Shown: positions 19,994-28,820 of the stretch, piece after piece | Layout: each line of letters starts with the position of its first letter | Position numbering within the stretch: the first letter of the stretch is position 1 | Assembly: GCF_000012945.1 (NCBI RefSeq) | Contig: NC_007510.1 | Span: 1,302,001 to 1,366,000 of the forward strand | DNA: 64,000 nt | Origin: Burkholderia lata | GTDB lineage: Bacteria > Pseudomonadota > Gammaproteobacteria > Burkholderiales > Burkholderiaceae | Reading direction: 5' to 3' | Translations under genes and position numbers: made by a program | Notes under the pieces: model-generated | Database searches by the model: none | The model's input: only the letters and a program-made list of their open reading frames with translations | What the model was told of the DNA's origin: nothing

Positions 19994-20017
19994 GCATGGC
20001 CGCCGCGGCGGCCATGC
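19994..20017. terminator. Perfect 24-base palindrome in a convergent gap
   Basis: The bases from GCATGGCCGC to GCGGCCATGC form a perfect 24-base palindrome in the 46-base gap between convergent genes. It can form a GC-rich hairpin on either strand and probably marks the transcript ends. Confidence 0.5.
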
Positions 20018-20022
20018 GTGCG

Positions 20023-20970
20023 TCAGCGCAGGAACTCGATGCCGAACGAGCCGGCCGTGTCGACGATATGCCCCGCATGCGGCGCCTCGAAATGACCGGG
20101 CAGCAGCAGTGCGCCGTGCTCGACGCAATGCGCGAGCAATTCGAAGCGACTCTTCGCGGCGAGCTGGCGGTCGTCGCAGACCTTGCTGCTCCATTGCCAG
20201 AACGGGATCTGGATCGGCGAGTGCAGCATGTCGCCGCTGAACACGCCGCGCGAGCCCTGCGACGTCAGCTCGATGCGCACGTGGCCGGGAGAATGGCCCG
20301 GTGCGTGGCGGATCAGGAACGTGTCGTCGAGCTCGTAGGTATCGTCGAACATCGTGGCCTGGCCGGCCTCGATCACGGGCAGCACGCTGTCGTTGTACAT
20401 CGGGCTGAACCACGCGGGGCCGGCGGGGCCTTCGCCCCGGATCGCACGGACCAGGTGATCGTGCTCGACCTGCGAGATCACGTAGCGCGCGTTCGGAAAG
20501 GTCGGCACCCAGACACCGTTGATGAGTTGCGTGTTCCAGCCGACGTGATCGGCGTGAAGGTGGCTGCACATCACGTAGTCGATTTCCTCGGGCTGGATGC
20601 CGAGCGCGCGCATCCGGTCGAGATAGCGCGTCGACAGCCGGTGCATTTCCGGCAGCCCGGGCCGCTCCTTGTGGTTGCCGATACAACTGTCGATCAAAAC
20701 CGTATGCCGGCCGGTGCGCACGATCCAGCTGTGCACGGGCATCGGGATGCGGCCGCTTTCGGGATCGTAGTGCGTCGGCGCGAGCCAATGCTCGTGCTCC
20801 GCCACGCGTGCGCGGTCGAAGTCCGGCAGCCAGCTCTGCGCGGTTTCGCCGAGCAGCGTCGTGTCGTACAGCCGGATGATTTCGACGTTGCCCAGCGCGA
20901 GGGAGAAGGCATGCGGCTCGGCATTCGTGATGTGTGCATGGCAGTGCGCATGCCCGCAGGAATGGGTCAT
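20023..20970 (-). CDS. Metallo-beta-lactamase-fold hydrolase
   Basis: The 315-residue protein begins with a His-rich stretch (HSCGHAHCHAH) and carries the metal motif SHLHADHVGWN (HxHxDH). Further metal ligands are in HAPGHSPGH and GDMLHSP. The fold hydrolyses lactones, thioesters, phosphodiesters and other bonds. Similarity to N-acyl-homoserine lactonases is only at family level. It lies 67 bases after the GMC oxidoreductase gene in the same orientation, so it may hydrolyse a lactone or ester made by that oxidase. Confidence 0.82.
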   Translation of the reverse strand: MTHSCGHAHCHAHITNAEPHAFSLALGNVEIIRLYDTTLLGETAQSWLPDFDRARVAEHEHWLAPTHYDPESGRIPMPVHSWIVRTGRHTVLIDSCIGNHKERPGLPEMHRLSTRYLDRMRALGIQPEEIDYVMCSHLHADHVGWNTQLINGVWVPTFPNARYVISQVEHDHLVRAIRGEGPAGPAWFSPMYNDSVLPVIEAGQATMFDDTYELDDTFLIRHAPGHSPGHVRIELTSQGSRGVFSGDMLHSPIQIPFWQWSSKVCDDRQLAAKSRFELLAHCVEHGALLLPGHFEAPHAGHIVDTAGSFGIEFLR

Positions 20971-21037
20971 CGGTGTCTCCTGAATGAATTGGAATGAATC
21001 GAAGCGGGGCGTGGTGTGCTGCCCCGCGCACGACGGT

Positions 21038-22708
21038 CTACATCGGTGCGGTGGCGCGAACCTGCGCCTGCGGCACGGGCATGGCTTTCCCGGTCATGAA
21101 ATCGGCTGCGCGTTCGGCCATCGTCATGATCAGCGCGTTGGTCGGCCCGCGGATGATGCGCGGGATCGACGAGCCGTCGACCACCCGCAATCCGGCGACG
21201 CCGCGCACGCGCATCTGCGTATCGACCACGGCCGCCGGATCGTCGTCGCGACCCATGCGGCACGTGCCGACCGGGTGATGAAGGGTGATCGCGACACGAC
21301 GAATGAAGGCGTCGACGTCTGCGTCGCTCTGGACCTGCGGGCCCGGTGCGATCTCTGCGTCGATGAACGGGCGCAGCCCGGCCTGCGCGCCGATTTCCCG
21401 CATGCGCCGGAACATCTCGCGCGCTGCGACGCGATCGTGCTCGGTGGCGAGGAAGTTTTGCTCGATCCGCGCGTGCTGGGCCGGATCGGCCGACTTCAGC
21501 GACACGCGGCCGCGGCTTTCGGGCGTGAGGAAAATGCCCTTGATCGCGAACGAATCGGCATACGCGTGCTTGAACGGCTCGAAGTACGGCGCGGCGTTCA
21601 TCGCGCCGGCCGCGAGGATCAGCTGCACGTCCGGCAGCGGCAGGTGAGGCTGGCTGCGGACCAGCCCGAGCGCGGCGGCGGGGATCGCACTCGAGAAGCC
21701 GTTGCCGCCTGCCAGCGTGCGCGCGACGTCGAACGCGATACGGTCGGCACGCATCATCCGGTGCAGCGGCCCCGGTTCCTTGCGGCTCCAGCGCAGGTCG
21801 AACACGATGTGGTCATGCAGGTTGGCGCCCACGCCGGGCAATTCGACTTTCGACGCGATGCCGTGCGTGCGCAGGCTGTCGGCCGCGCCGATGCCGGAGA
21901 GCATCAGCAGCTGCGGCGAATTGATCACGCCGCCGCAGAGGATGACTTCGCGGCGTGCATCGGCGCGGTAGTCGGACTCGCCACGGCGATACTCGATCGC
22001 GATGGCGCGCGGCGTACCGCTGTCGGTATCGAGCACGATCCGTTTCGCGAGGGCCCCGGTCACCAGCGTGACGTTGCCGCGCGCGAGCGCCGGGCGCAGA
22101 TAGGCGACCGCGGCGCTGCAGCGCAGGCCGTTGCGGATGGTGGCCTGCATCGGCCCGAAGCCTTCGACGGATGCGCCGTTGTAGTCGTCGTTTTCCGGAT
22201 AGCCGCACGCACGCGTCGCGTCGAGAAAGCCGCCGACCAGCGGGTCGCGATAGTCGAGCTTGATCACGGTCAGCGGGCCGCGACCGCCGCGCAACGCCGA
22301 TTCGCCGCGCTCCCACGATTCGGAGCGCTTGAAGTACGGCAGCACCGCGTCGTAGGACCAGTCGGTCAGGCCGAACTCGTCGGCCCAGCCTTCGTAGTCT
22401 TCCCGCGCGCCGCGTGCGTAGGCCATGCCGTTGATCGACGACGAGCCGCCCACCACCTTGCCGCGCGCGCACTCGATCCGGCGACCGTCCATGCCGGCTT
22501 CCGGCTCGGTGAAATAGCCCCAGTCGAACAGCCGGTTCTTCAGAATCTGGCCCCACGTCAGCGGCACCTTGATGTACGGCGAGCGATCCTGTTCGCCGGC
22601 CTCGATCACGAGGATGCGGACGTTCGGATCCTCGCCGAGCCGGTAGGCGAGTGCGCAACCGGCCGAGCCGGCGCCGACGATCACGTAGTCGTACGAATCG
22701 GTTTTCAT
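21038..22708 (-). CDS. GMC-family FAD oxidoreductase (choline/alcohol dehydrogenase-like)
   Basis: The 556-residue flavoprotein has the FAD-binding motif VIVGAGSAGCALA at residue 9. GMC signature 1 is GKVVGGSSSINGMAYARG, signature 2 is GGVINSPQLLMLSGIG, and the catalytic histidine region is HHPVGTCRMG. It oxidises a primary alcohol to an aldehyde. There is no signal peptide. It is divergent from a LysR gene and followed by a metallo-beta-lactamase-fold gene. An aldehyde dehydrogenase gene at 24833-26284 could take the next step. Confidence 0.9.
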   Translation of the reverse strand: MKTDSYDYVIVGAGSAGCALAYRLGEDPNVRILVIEAGEQDRSPYIKVPLTWGQILKNRLFDWGYFTEPEAGMDGRRIECARGKVVGGSSSINGMAYARGAREDYEGWADEFGLTDWSYDAVLPYFKRSESWERGESALRGGRGPLTVIKLDYRDPLVGGFLDATRACGYPENDDYNGASVEGFGPMQATIRNGLRCSAAVAYLRPALARGNVTLVTGALAKRIVLDTDSGTPRAIAIEYRRGESDYRADARREVILCGGVINSPQLLMLSGIGAADSLRTHGIASKVELPGVGANLHDHIVFDLRWSRKEPGPLHRMMRADRIAFDVARTLAGGNGFSSAIPAAALGLVRSQPHLPLPDVQLILAAGAMNAAPYFEPFKHAYADSFAIKGIFLTPESRGRVSLKSADPAQHARIEQNFLATEHDRVAAREMFRRMREIGAQAGLRPFIDAEIAPGPQVQSDADVDAFIRRVAITLHHPVGTCRMGRDDDPAAVVDTQMRVRGVAGLRVVDGSSIPRIIRGPTNALIMTMAERAADFMTGKAMPVPQAQVRATAPM

Positions 22709-22913
22709 TGCCGCACCTCGCGGTGCCGGGCAGCAGGGCAGGCCGGCGCAACCCGCGAACGCGGGGCGCGGCGACCGGCCGGAACAGGCGTCGAACGAAC
22801 CATGATGTCTCCAGGTGGGCCTGAACGCAGGCCTCTCGGTTGTGGGTTCATTCGATTGTGCGTAACCTGAAACATATCTTCCAATACGTATTGCGGTGCC
22901 ATCCGATACCCGG

Positions 22914-23876
22914 ATGGCTATGGGCGAGGGGACTGTGCGCGGATTCGATTCATATCTCACTTTTCAGAAGCTCGAGGTGTTCTGCACGGTGGTCGAGCTC
23001 GGCAGCGTCACGCGCGCGGCCGACCGGCTGTGCATCGCGCAGCCGGTCGTGACCGCGCATGTGCGTAGCATGGAGAAGCGGCTCGGCTATGCGCTCGTGA
23101 AGCGCGCCGGCCGCAACATCGCGCTCACGGAAGCGGGCGAGCGCATCTATCGATGGGCAACCGAGGTCATCACGCGCACGCGCGAGGTCGAGCGCGAACT
23201 CGCCGGTCTCGAGCAGGGTGAAATGGGCAACGCGGCGGTCGCGACGTCGATGTCGATCGGCTCGTACGCGTTGCCGCCGCTGTTCGCCGAGTTCCACCGG
23301 CGGCAGCCCGACGGGCTCGTGACCGTGCAGATCCTGACGCCGCAGGCGGCCGTCGATGCGATCCGCGTCGGCGGGTGCGATTTCGCGGTCATCCTGATCG
23401 CGGCCAATCAGGATCTCGACGGGCTGACGACCATTCCCGTGTGGGAGGACGAACTGCTGCTCGTGTGCGGCGCATCGAGCCCGTGGGCCGCGCAGCCGGC
23501 CCGCGAGCTCGACCTGCGCGGCGTGCCGTTCGTCAGCACGCCGCGCCACCAGCCGCGCCGCGAGCTCGAAGAGGCGCTGCTGCGCGAGCGCGGCCTCGAG
23601 CAGCGCAAGGTCGTGATGGAACTCGGGCATCCGGAAGCGATGAAGCACGTGGTGCGCGAGAACCTCGGCGTGAGCTTCATGTTCGCGTCGGCGGTGCGCG
23701 CGGAGGTCGAGCGGCGCGAGCTGGTCGTGCTCGATCGCCCCGAGCTGTCGATGAAGGTGCCGATCTATCTCGTGCATCGCGACGACAAGCGCTTCTCGGC
23801 GTTCCAGGCCGAGCTCGTGCAATTCATCGTCGATTCCGCGTCGCCCGGCGCGGCAGCGGGCATCCCGAATTCATAG
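22914..23876 (+). CDS. LysR-family transcriptional regulator
   Basis: The protein has about 320 residues, with the LysR helix-turn-helix (VTRAADRLCIAQPVVTAHVRS) near residue 25 and an effector domain from about 95. Starts at 22896 (GTG), 22914 (ATG) and 22935 (GTG, with GAGG close upstream) are all possible. It lies between the GMC/hydrolase operon, which it faces divergently, and the aldolase/aldehyde dehydrogenase operon, and may control both. The palindrome AATACGTATT at 22883-22892 is just before the start. Confidence 0.88.
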   Translation: MAMGEGTVRGFDSYLTFQKLEVFCTVVELGSVTRAADRLCIAQPVVTAHVRSMEKRLGYALVKRAGRNIALTEAGERIYRWATEVITRTREVERELAGLEQGEMGNAAVATSMSIGSYALPPLFAEFHRRQPDGLVTVQILTPQAAVDAIRVGGCDFAVILIAANQDLDGLTTIPVWEDELLLVCGASSPWAAQPARELDLRGVPFVSTPRHQPRRELEEALLRERGLEQRKVVMELGHPEAMKHVVRENLGVSFMFASAVRAEVERRELVVLDRPELSMKVPIYLVHRDDKRFSAFQAELVQFIVDSASPGAAAGIPNS

Positions 23877-23919
23877 TCAATGGGCTATCTGTTTGGCGAT
23901 CAATAGCTAATAGACCTAT
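23873..23919. promoter_or_regulatory. Cluster of ATAG/CTAT half-sites before the aldolase gene
   Basis: ATAG occurs at 23873-23876, 23903-23906 and 23910-23913, and CTAT at 23885-23888 and 23916-23919. They form several inverted pairs, such as ATAGACCTAT at 23910-23919. The cluster starts at the LysR stop codon and precedes the aldolase gene by about 100 bases. It is a candidate operator for the adjacent LysR protein. Confidence 0.4.
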
Positions 23920-24017
23920 GGTCGGCCCGGTTCTAAGCTGGCCGGGTGCTTGACGGTCCGCATCGAGACGCGATGCGGGCGTGCGCACTGCCAGTCAACC
24001 CGAAAACAGGCCGACCC

Positions 24018-24803
24018 ATGTGTACTCTTCATCTTCAGTCCGGCGGCGCCGCCGCGTATGCGGACGATGCCGGGCGTCCCGCCGATGCGCCGGACCCCGC
24101 GCTCGTCGAGGATCTCGTCTGCGCGAACCGCATCCTGTTCGACCAGGGCATCGTCGATGCCTTCGGCCATGCCAGCGTCCGTCATGACAAGGATCCGCAA
24201 CGCTTCCTGCTGGCGCGCAACATGGCGCCGGGTACCGTCGGCATCGACGACATCGTCGAATTCACGCTGGACGGCGTGCCGGTCAATGCCGGCGGGCGCG
24301 CCGTCTATCTGGAGCGCTTCATTCACGGCGAGATCTACAAGGCGCGTCCGGACGTGCAGGCGATCGTGCACAGCCATTCGCCGACCGTGCTGCCGTTCAG
24401 CGTGACGAAACGCACGCCGCTGCGGCCGGTGTGCCACATGAGCGGATTTCTCGGCGCGGGTACGCCCGTGTTCGAGATTCGCGATACCGCCGGCGACGCG
24501 ACCGACCTGCTCGTGCGAGACAACGCGCTCGGCGCGGCACTGGCGCAGCGGCTCGGCCGTGCGGCGTTCGTGCTGATGCGCGGCCACGGTTCGACCGTGG
24601 TGGCGCCGACGCTCAAGCAGGCCGTGTATCGCGCGGTCTATGCGGAAGTCAATGCGCGCATGCAGATCGAGGCGCTGCAACTGGGCGACGTGGTCTATCT
24701 CAGCGAGCAGGAAGCCGCGACCGCGTGTGCCAACATCGAAACGCAGGTCGAGCGCCCGTGGGCGCTGTGGAAGCAGCGCGTGCAGCGCGGCGACATGCGC
24801 TGA
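24018..24803 (+). CDS. Class II aldolase/adducin-family protein
   Basis: The 261-residue protein belongs to the class II aldolase family (fuculose-phosphate aldolase, RhaD and decarboxylase relatives). It has FGHASVRH near residue 53, the metal pair HSHSP near 120 and a third histidine in MRGHGSTVV near 195. Family members cleave or decarboxylate hydroxy-acids or sugars using a divalent metal. Its 29-base spacing to the aldehyde dehydrogenase gene indicates one operon. Confidence 0.85.
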   Translation: MCTLHLQSGGAAAYADDAGRPADAPDPALVEDLVCANRILFDQGIVDAFGHASVRHDKDPQRFLLARNMAPGTVGIDDIVEFTLDGVPVNAGGRAVYLERFIHGEIYKARPDVQAIVHSHSPTVLPFSVTKRTPLRPVCHMSGFLGAGTPVFEIRDTAGDATDLLVRDNALGAALAQRLGRAAFVLMRGHGSTVVAPTLKQAVYRAVYAEVNARMQIEALQLGDVVYLSEQEAATACANIETQVERPWALWKQRVQRGDMR

Positions 24804-24832
24804 CCGGCGCCCGAATCATCGAGGAGACGAGT

Positions 24833-26284
24833 ATGGACGAGCAGTTGATAACCGGCCGTTTGCTGATCGACGGCGAACTGGTCGACAGCGAGACCGGTGA
24901 GTGGGCGGCGTCGATCAACCCGGCCACCGAGGCCGTGATCGGCCGCGCGCCGGCCGGTTCGCGCCGGGACGTCGCGCGAGCCGTGGATGCGGCGCAGCGC
25001 GCGTGGCCGGCGTGGGCCGAGCGGACCGGCGAGGAGCGCGGCGAGCTGCTGCGCGGGTTTGGCGAGCGCTTGCTCGAACGCGCGGAGGAACTGTCGCGCA
25101 TCGAGGTGCTCGATTCGGGCAACACCTATGTGCCGACGCTCGCGAGCATGCACGAGACGGTGCGCAGCCTGCGCTACTACGCGGGGCTCGTGCACGGGCT
25201 GCACGGCGAGACGATCCCGGCCACCGGCCGGAACCTGCACATGACCGTGTACGAGCCGTATGGCGTCGTCGGCCGGATCGCCGCGTTCAATCATCCGGCG
25301 ATGTTCTCCGCGGCGCGTACCGCATCCGCGCTCGTGACCGGCAACACGGTGGTGGTGAAGCCGCCCGAAACGTCGCCGCTATCCGTGCTCGTGCTCGGCG
25401 AGGTCGCGCGCGACACGTTGCCGGCCGGCGTATTCAACATCGTCAACGGCACGGGTGCGGAAGTCGGCGATGCGCTGGTGCGCCATCCGGACGTGAAGCG
25501 TCTCGCGCTGATCGGGTCCGTGGCGACCGGGCAGGCGATCCAGCGCAGCGCGGCGGAAGTGGGCGTGAAGCACGTGACGCTCGAGCTCGGCGGCAAGAAT
25601 CCGATGATCGTGTTTCCGGACGCGGATCCGGATGCGGCGGCCGACAGCGCGGTGCGCGGGATGAATTTCTCGTGGCAGGGCCAGTCGTGCGGATCCAATT
25701 CGCGGCTGCTGGTGCACGACGACATTTATGACGACGTGCTCGCGCGTGTCGTCGAGCGCGTGGCCGCGATCCGCGTCGGCGATCCGATGTCGCCCGATAC
25801 GGGCATGGGCCCGATCAATTCGCGCAAGAGCTACGACCACGTGATGAGCTTTCTCGATCCGGCGCAGACGCACGGTGCGCGGCTGATGACGGGGGGCCGC
25901 CGCCCGCCCGGGCATGCTTTCGAAAAAGGCTTCTGGGTCGAGCCGACCGTCTATGCCGATGTCACGCCCGGGATGCGGCTGTGGCGCGAGGAAGTCTTCG
26001 GCCCGATTCTGTCGGTGGCGCGATGGCGCGATGTCGATGAAGTGGTCGCGATGGCCAACGACACGGAATACGGGCTCTCGGCCGCGATCTGGACCAATGA
26101 CATCCGGCAGGCGCTCAACACCGCGCGTCGCATCCGTGCGGGCAGCGTGTTCGTCAACGGCAGCAACACGCACTTCCTCGGCGTGCCCTGGGGCGGCTTC
26201 AAGAACAGCGGCGTCGACCGGGAAGAGGGGATCGAGGAGATGTATAGCTACGTCGAGAAGAAGGTCATCAACGTGATGTTGTGA
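24833..26284 (+). CDS. Aldehyde dehydrogenase
   Basis: The 483-residue NAD(P)-dependent enzyme has the catalytic glutamate in LELGGKNP and the catalytic cysteine in GQSCGSNSR. The nucleotide-binding loop is IGSVATGQ, and the C-terminus has PWGGFKNSG. It oxidises an aldehyde to an acid. GAGGAGACG precedes ATG at 24833. With the aldolase-family gene upstream, the GMC dehydrogenase across the LysR gene and the porin downstream, it suggests a pathway for uptake and oxidation of an alcohol. Confidence 0.92.
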   Translation: MDEQLITGRLLIDGELVDSETGEWAASINPATEAVIGRAPAGSRRDVARAVDAAQRAWPAWAERTGEERGELLRGFGERLLERAEELSRIEVLDSGNTYVPTLASMHETVRSLRYYAGLVHGLHGETIPATGRNLHMTVYEPYGVVGRIAAFNHPAMFSAARTASALVTGNTVVVKPPETSPLSVLVLGEVARDTLPAGVFNIVNGTGAEVGDALVRHPDVKRLALIGSVATGQAIQRSAAEVGVKHVTLELGGKNPMIVFPDADPDAAADSAVRGMNFSWQGQSCGSNSRLLVHDDIYDDVLARVVERVAAIRVGDPMSPDTGMGPINSRKSYDHVMSFLDPAQTHGARLMTGGRRPPGHAFEKGFWVEPTVYADVTPGMRLWREEVFGPILSVARWRDVDEVVAMANDTEYGLSAAIWTNDIRQALNTARRIRAGSVFVNGSNTHFLGVPWGGFKNSGVDREEGIEEMYSYVEKKVINVML

Positions 26285-26516
26285 CACGCATGACTGGCCG
26301 CCGGTCGTTCCCGTCATCGACGGTTTCGGCCGGCGATGACGGGCGCGATCCATCAATGGAAGTCGGGTAACGCAGCCCGCGACAGCGTATCAAGTCGGGA
26401 ATACACCTCCCGCACGCATGAATTAGATAGTTTTACTAATAAAAATGACGCGCTGGCGCACGGGAAATCCGCATGCGACCGGTGCGTCGAACCTTGACGG
26501 TCTGGAGACAGTATTC

Positions 26517-27587
26517 GTGAGAATGAAGGCAATGGCCGTCGCGCTGGCGACGGTGTCGTGCCACGTGCACGCGCAGAGTTCGGTGACGCTGTTCGGTCTG
26601 GTCGACAACGGCATCTCGTACGTGAGCAATTCGGGCGGCAAGTCGCTGGTTCAGGCGATGTCCGGCATCCAGGCACCCAACCTGCTCGGGATCCGCACGG
26701 TCGAGGATCTCGGCGGCGGGTTCCAGGCGCTCGTCTTCATGGCGTCGCAGCCCGATATCAACAGCGGCACGGTGCGCGGCGGCGCGCTGTCCGGGCGCGA
26801 ATCCTATGTCGGCATCGTCACGCCCTACGGCACCGTGACGCTCGGCAGGCAGTTCGACTACATGTTCGACAACCTGTCGCTGCATCGCTGGGGGCACGAG
26901 ATTTCCTATGTCAGCCTGTACCAGCTGCCGGGCGGCCCGTTCTCGAAACTGGGCGCGGCGCTCGGCACCTTCGACTACACGCGCATCGCGGGCGGAGGTG
27001 CGACGCCGAACGCGGTCAAGTTCACGTCCGCGTATTACGGCGGGTTCCGGTTCGGCGCGTTGTATGGCTTCAGCAACATCGCCGGGCAGACCGGCAGCAA
27101 CAACCTGTCGAGCTTCGGCGTTTCTTACGACAACGGGCCGTTGCGGCTGGATGCGGCGTACACGTATTCGAAAGAGGAAGGGATCGACAACGGGCACCTC
27201 GGCATCCGCAATGCCGGCGCGGGCGGACGCTATACATTCGGCGACTTCGCGCTCGACGCGCTGTACGTGAATACGCGCAACACGCTGACGGGCGCACACG
27301 TCGACACCTACGAAATCGGCGGACTGTACCGGTTCGCGCCGGATTTCTTCGCGTATGCAAACTATCTTTACGCGAAGGGCAACCGGCAACTGACCGGCAA
27401 TCATTCGAACCAGGCCGGCATCACGCTCGACTACCTGCTGTCGAAGAAAACCGACGTCTACATGAGCGCCGTGTATCAGCAGGCGAGCGGCGGCGAGGAC
27501 GTGATCGCGTCGGTGTGCGGCACGTTCACCGCATCGTCGGGCGCGCGGCAGGGCGTGTTGCGGGTCGGCGTTCGAACGGTGTTCTAG
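26517..27587 (+). CDS. Gram-negative porin (Burkholderia OmpC-like family)
   Basis: The protein of about 356 residues has a signal peptide ending CHVHAQ, followed by the mature porin start SSVTLFGLVDNG, and ends with the outer-membrane signature RVGVRTVF (terminal Phe). The segments between are alternating beta strands of a 16-stranded trimeric porin. GTG at 26517 has TGGAGA at a good distance; ATG at 26523 is the alternative. It follows the aldehyde dehydrogenase gene by 232 bases and likely provides entry for that pathway's substrate. Confidence 0.9.
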   Translation: MRMKAMAVALATVSCHVHAQSSVTLFGLVDNGISYVSNSGGKSLVQAMSGIQAPNLLGIRTVEDLGGGFQALVFMASQPDINSGTVRGGALSGRESYVGIVTPYGTVTLGRQFDYMFDNLSLHRWGHEISYVSLYQLPGGPFSKLGAALGTFDYTRIAGGGATPNAVKFTSAYYGGFRFGALYGFSNIAGQTGSNNLSSFGVSYDNGPLRLDAAYTYSKEEGIDNGHLGIRNAGAGGRYTFGDFALDALYVNTRNTLTGAHVDTYEIGGLYRFAPDFFAYANYLYAKGNRQLTGNHSNQAGITLDYLLSKKTDVYMSAVYQQASGGEDVIASVCGTFTASSGARQGVLRVGVRTVF

Positions 27588-27623
27588 GCGATCCGCGCGC
27601 GGCACCATGCGGGTGGACGGCAT

Positions 27624-28700
27624 TCATTTCGCCGTCACCTCGCGATAGAACGCATCGATCGCATCGACCATCTGCGACAGCCCCGGCTGTTCGAGCGGAT
27701 AGTGGCCCGCGTTGTCCAGCATGACGACCTTCACCGGCACTTTGCGCACGCGCTGCAGGAACGGTTCGCTCAGGTGCAGCGGCGTCCAGCGATCCGCAGC
27801 CGGTTGCGTGAGCAGGATCGGGCACACGGCGAAATCCTCCGGCTCGACCGCCGGCCGGTACGACATGTAGGAATCGAGGAACGCGATCGTCATCGCATTG
27901 CCGGCGGAGGTGCGATCCGACAGCCACACCTTCAGCGCATCCGGGTCGTTGACGAGCGCGGACATCTTGCTGGCGAGCGTCATCGGTACCCGCATCGATT
28001 TCAGCGGAGTCATCGCGGTGAGATGCATCATCGGGCTGCCGACGCGGCTCATGAACACGCTGCGCGCGGTTTCGTCGCGCACCTGCTGAAGGCGCTGGTC
28101 GAGGAAGGTCATGCCGACGATGCCCTTGACCTTGCCGTTCAGCGCGGCCACGTGATACGTGAGCATCCCGCCCGCGCTCAGTCCGTAGAGCACGATCGGC
28201 CGGTCGTCCTTTGCGCGCTCCGCGTCGATCAGATCGCTGCCCGCGCGCACCCAGTCGTCATAGCGGACCAGCGCACCCCTGGCGACTTCGGTCATCCCGT
28301 ATTCGGGCATGTCGACCGCGACCGTTTCGTAGCCGCGGCGCGCGAGCTGCTCGCCGAGGATCATCGACATCTGCCGGCCGTTGGTGCCTACGCCATGAAA
28401 CAGGATCACCTTCACCCGCGCTTGCGGGTTGCGGTACGTGTCGAGATGCATGCGATGGCCGTGCCAGGACCACCATTCTTCCGTCGGTTGCTGGCCGTCC
28501 TTCCACTGGAAGTCGGTCGGAAGGAATTTCTGCATGTCGCGCCAGACGGGCTGGTCGGCGTAGGTCTTGGGCATGGTGGCGGACTCCGGTGGATTGGGCG
28601 AAACGGCATCGTCGGCCAGTGCCGGTGCGAGCGGTGCACTCGACAGGCCGGCAGCCAGCAGCAGCGTGCGGGCCGGACGAAAGAGCGAGGTGAGCTTCAT
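27624..28700 (-). CDS. Secreted alpha/beta hydrolase
   Basis: The protein of about 358 residues has a signal peptide ending APALADDA. The oxyanion segment is ILFHGVGTNG, the nucleophile elbow is YGLSAGGM (GxSxG), and a late histidine in DNAGHYPLEQPG probably completes the triad. It is an esterase or lipase-like enzyme of the periplasm or exterior. An in-frame upstream Met-Met pair would add 13 residues. It is divergent from the AraC regulator gene at 28821, which probably controls it. Confidence 0.83.
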   Translation of the reverse strand: MKLTSLFRPARTLLLAAGLSSAPLAPALADDAVSPNPPESATMPKTYADQPVWRDMQKFLPTDFQWKDGQQPTEEWWSWHGHRMHLDTYRNPQARVKVILFHGVGTNGRQMSMILGEQLARRGYETVAVDMPEYGMTEVARGALVRYDDWVRAGSDLIDAERAKDDRPIVLYGLSAGGMLTYHVAALNGKVKGIVGMTFLDQRLQQVRDETARSVFMSRVGSPMMHLTAMTPLKSMRVPMTLASKMSALVNDPDALKVWLSDRTSAGNAMTIAFLDSYMSYRPAVEPEDFAVCPILLTQPAADRWTPLHLSEPFLQRVRKVPVKVVMLDNAGHYPLEQPGLSQMVDAIDAFYREVTAK

Positions 28701-28820
28701 GGTGAGCGACGCCGTGCGGGTTGCGATGGCATCCATCATCGGCGCGCAGGCTCGCGCGATCCATGCTGGGGCAGGCCAACCGCTTTAGAATCTAGGCCAA
28801 CCCACGTCGCGAGGCGTCTG

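Noticed and set aside
20023..20970. Naming the metallo-beta-lactamase-fold protein an acyl-homoserine lactonase
   Set aside because: The HxHxDH motif is shared by the whole superfamily; nothing here is specific to quorum-quenching enzymes.
20984..22870. Open frame of about 600 codons opposite the GMC oxidoreductase gene
   Set aside because: High-GC DNA gives long antisense frames; the translated sequence is rich in Arg, His and Asp and lacks any domain, while the opposite strand has all GMC motifs.
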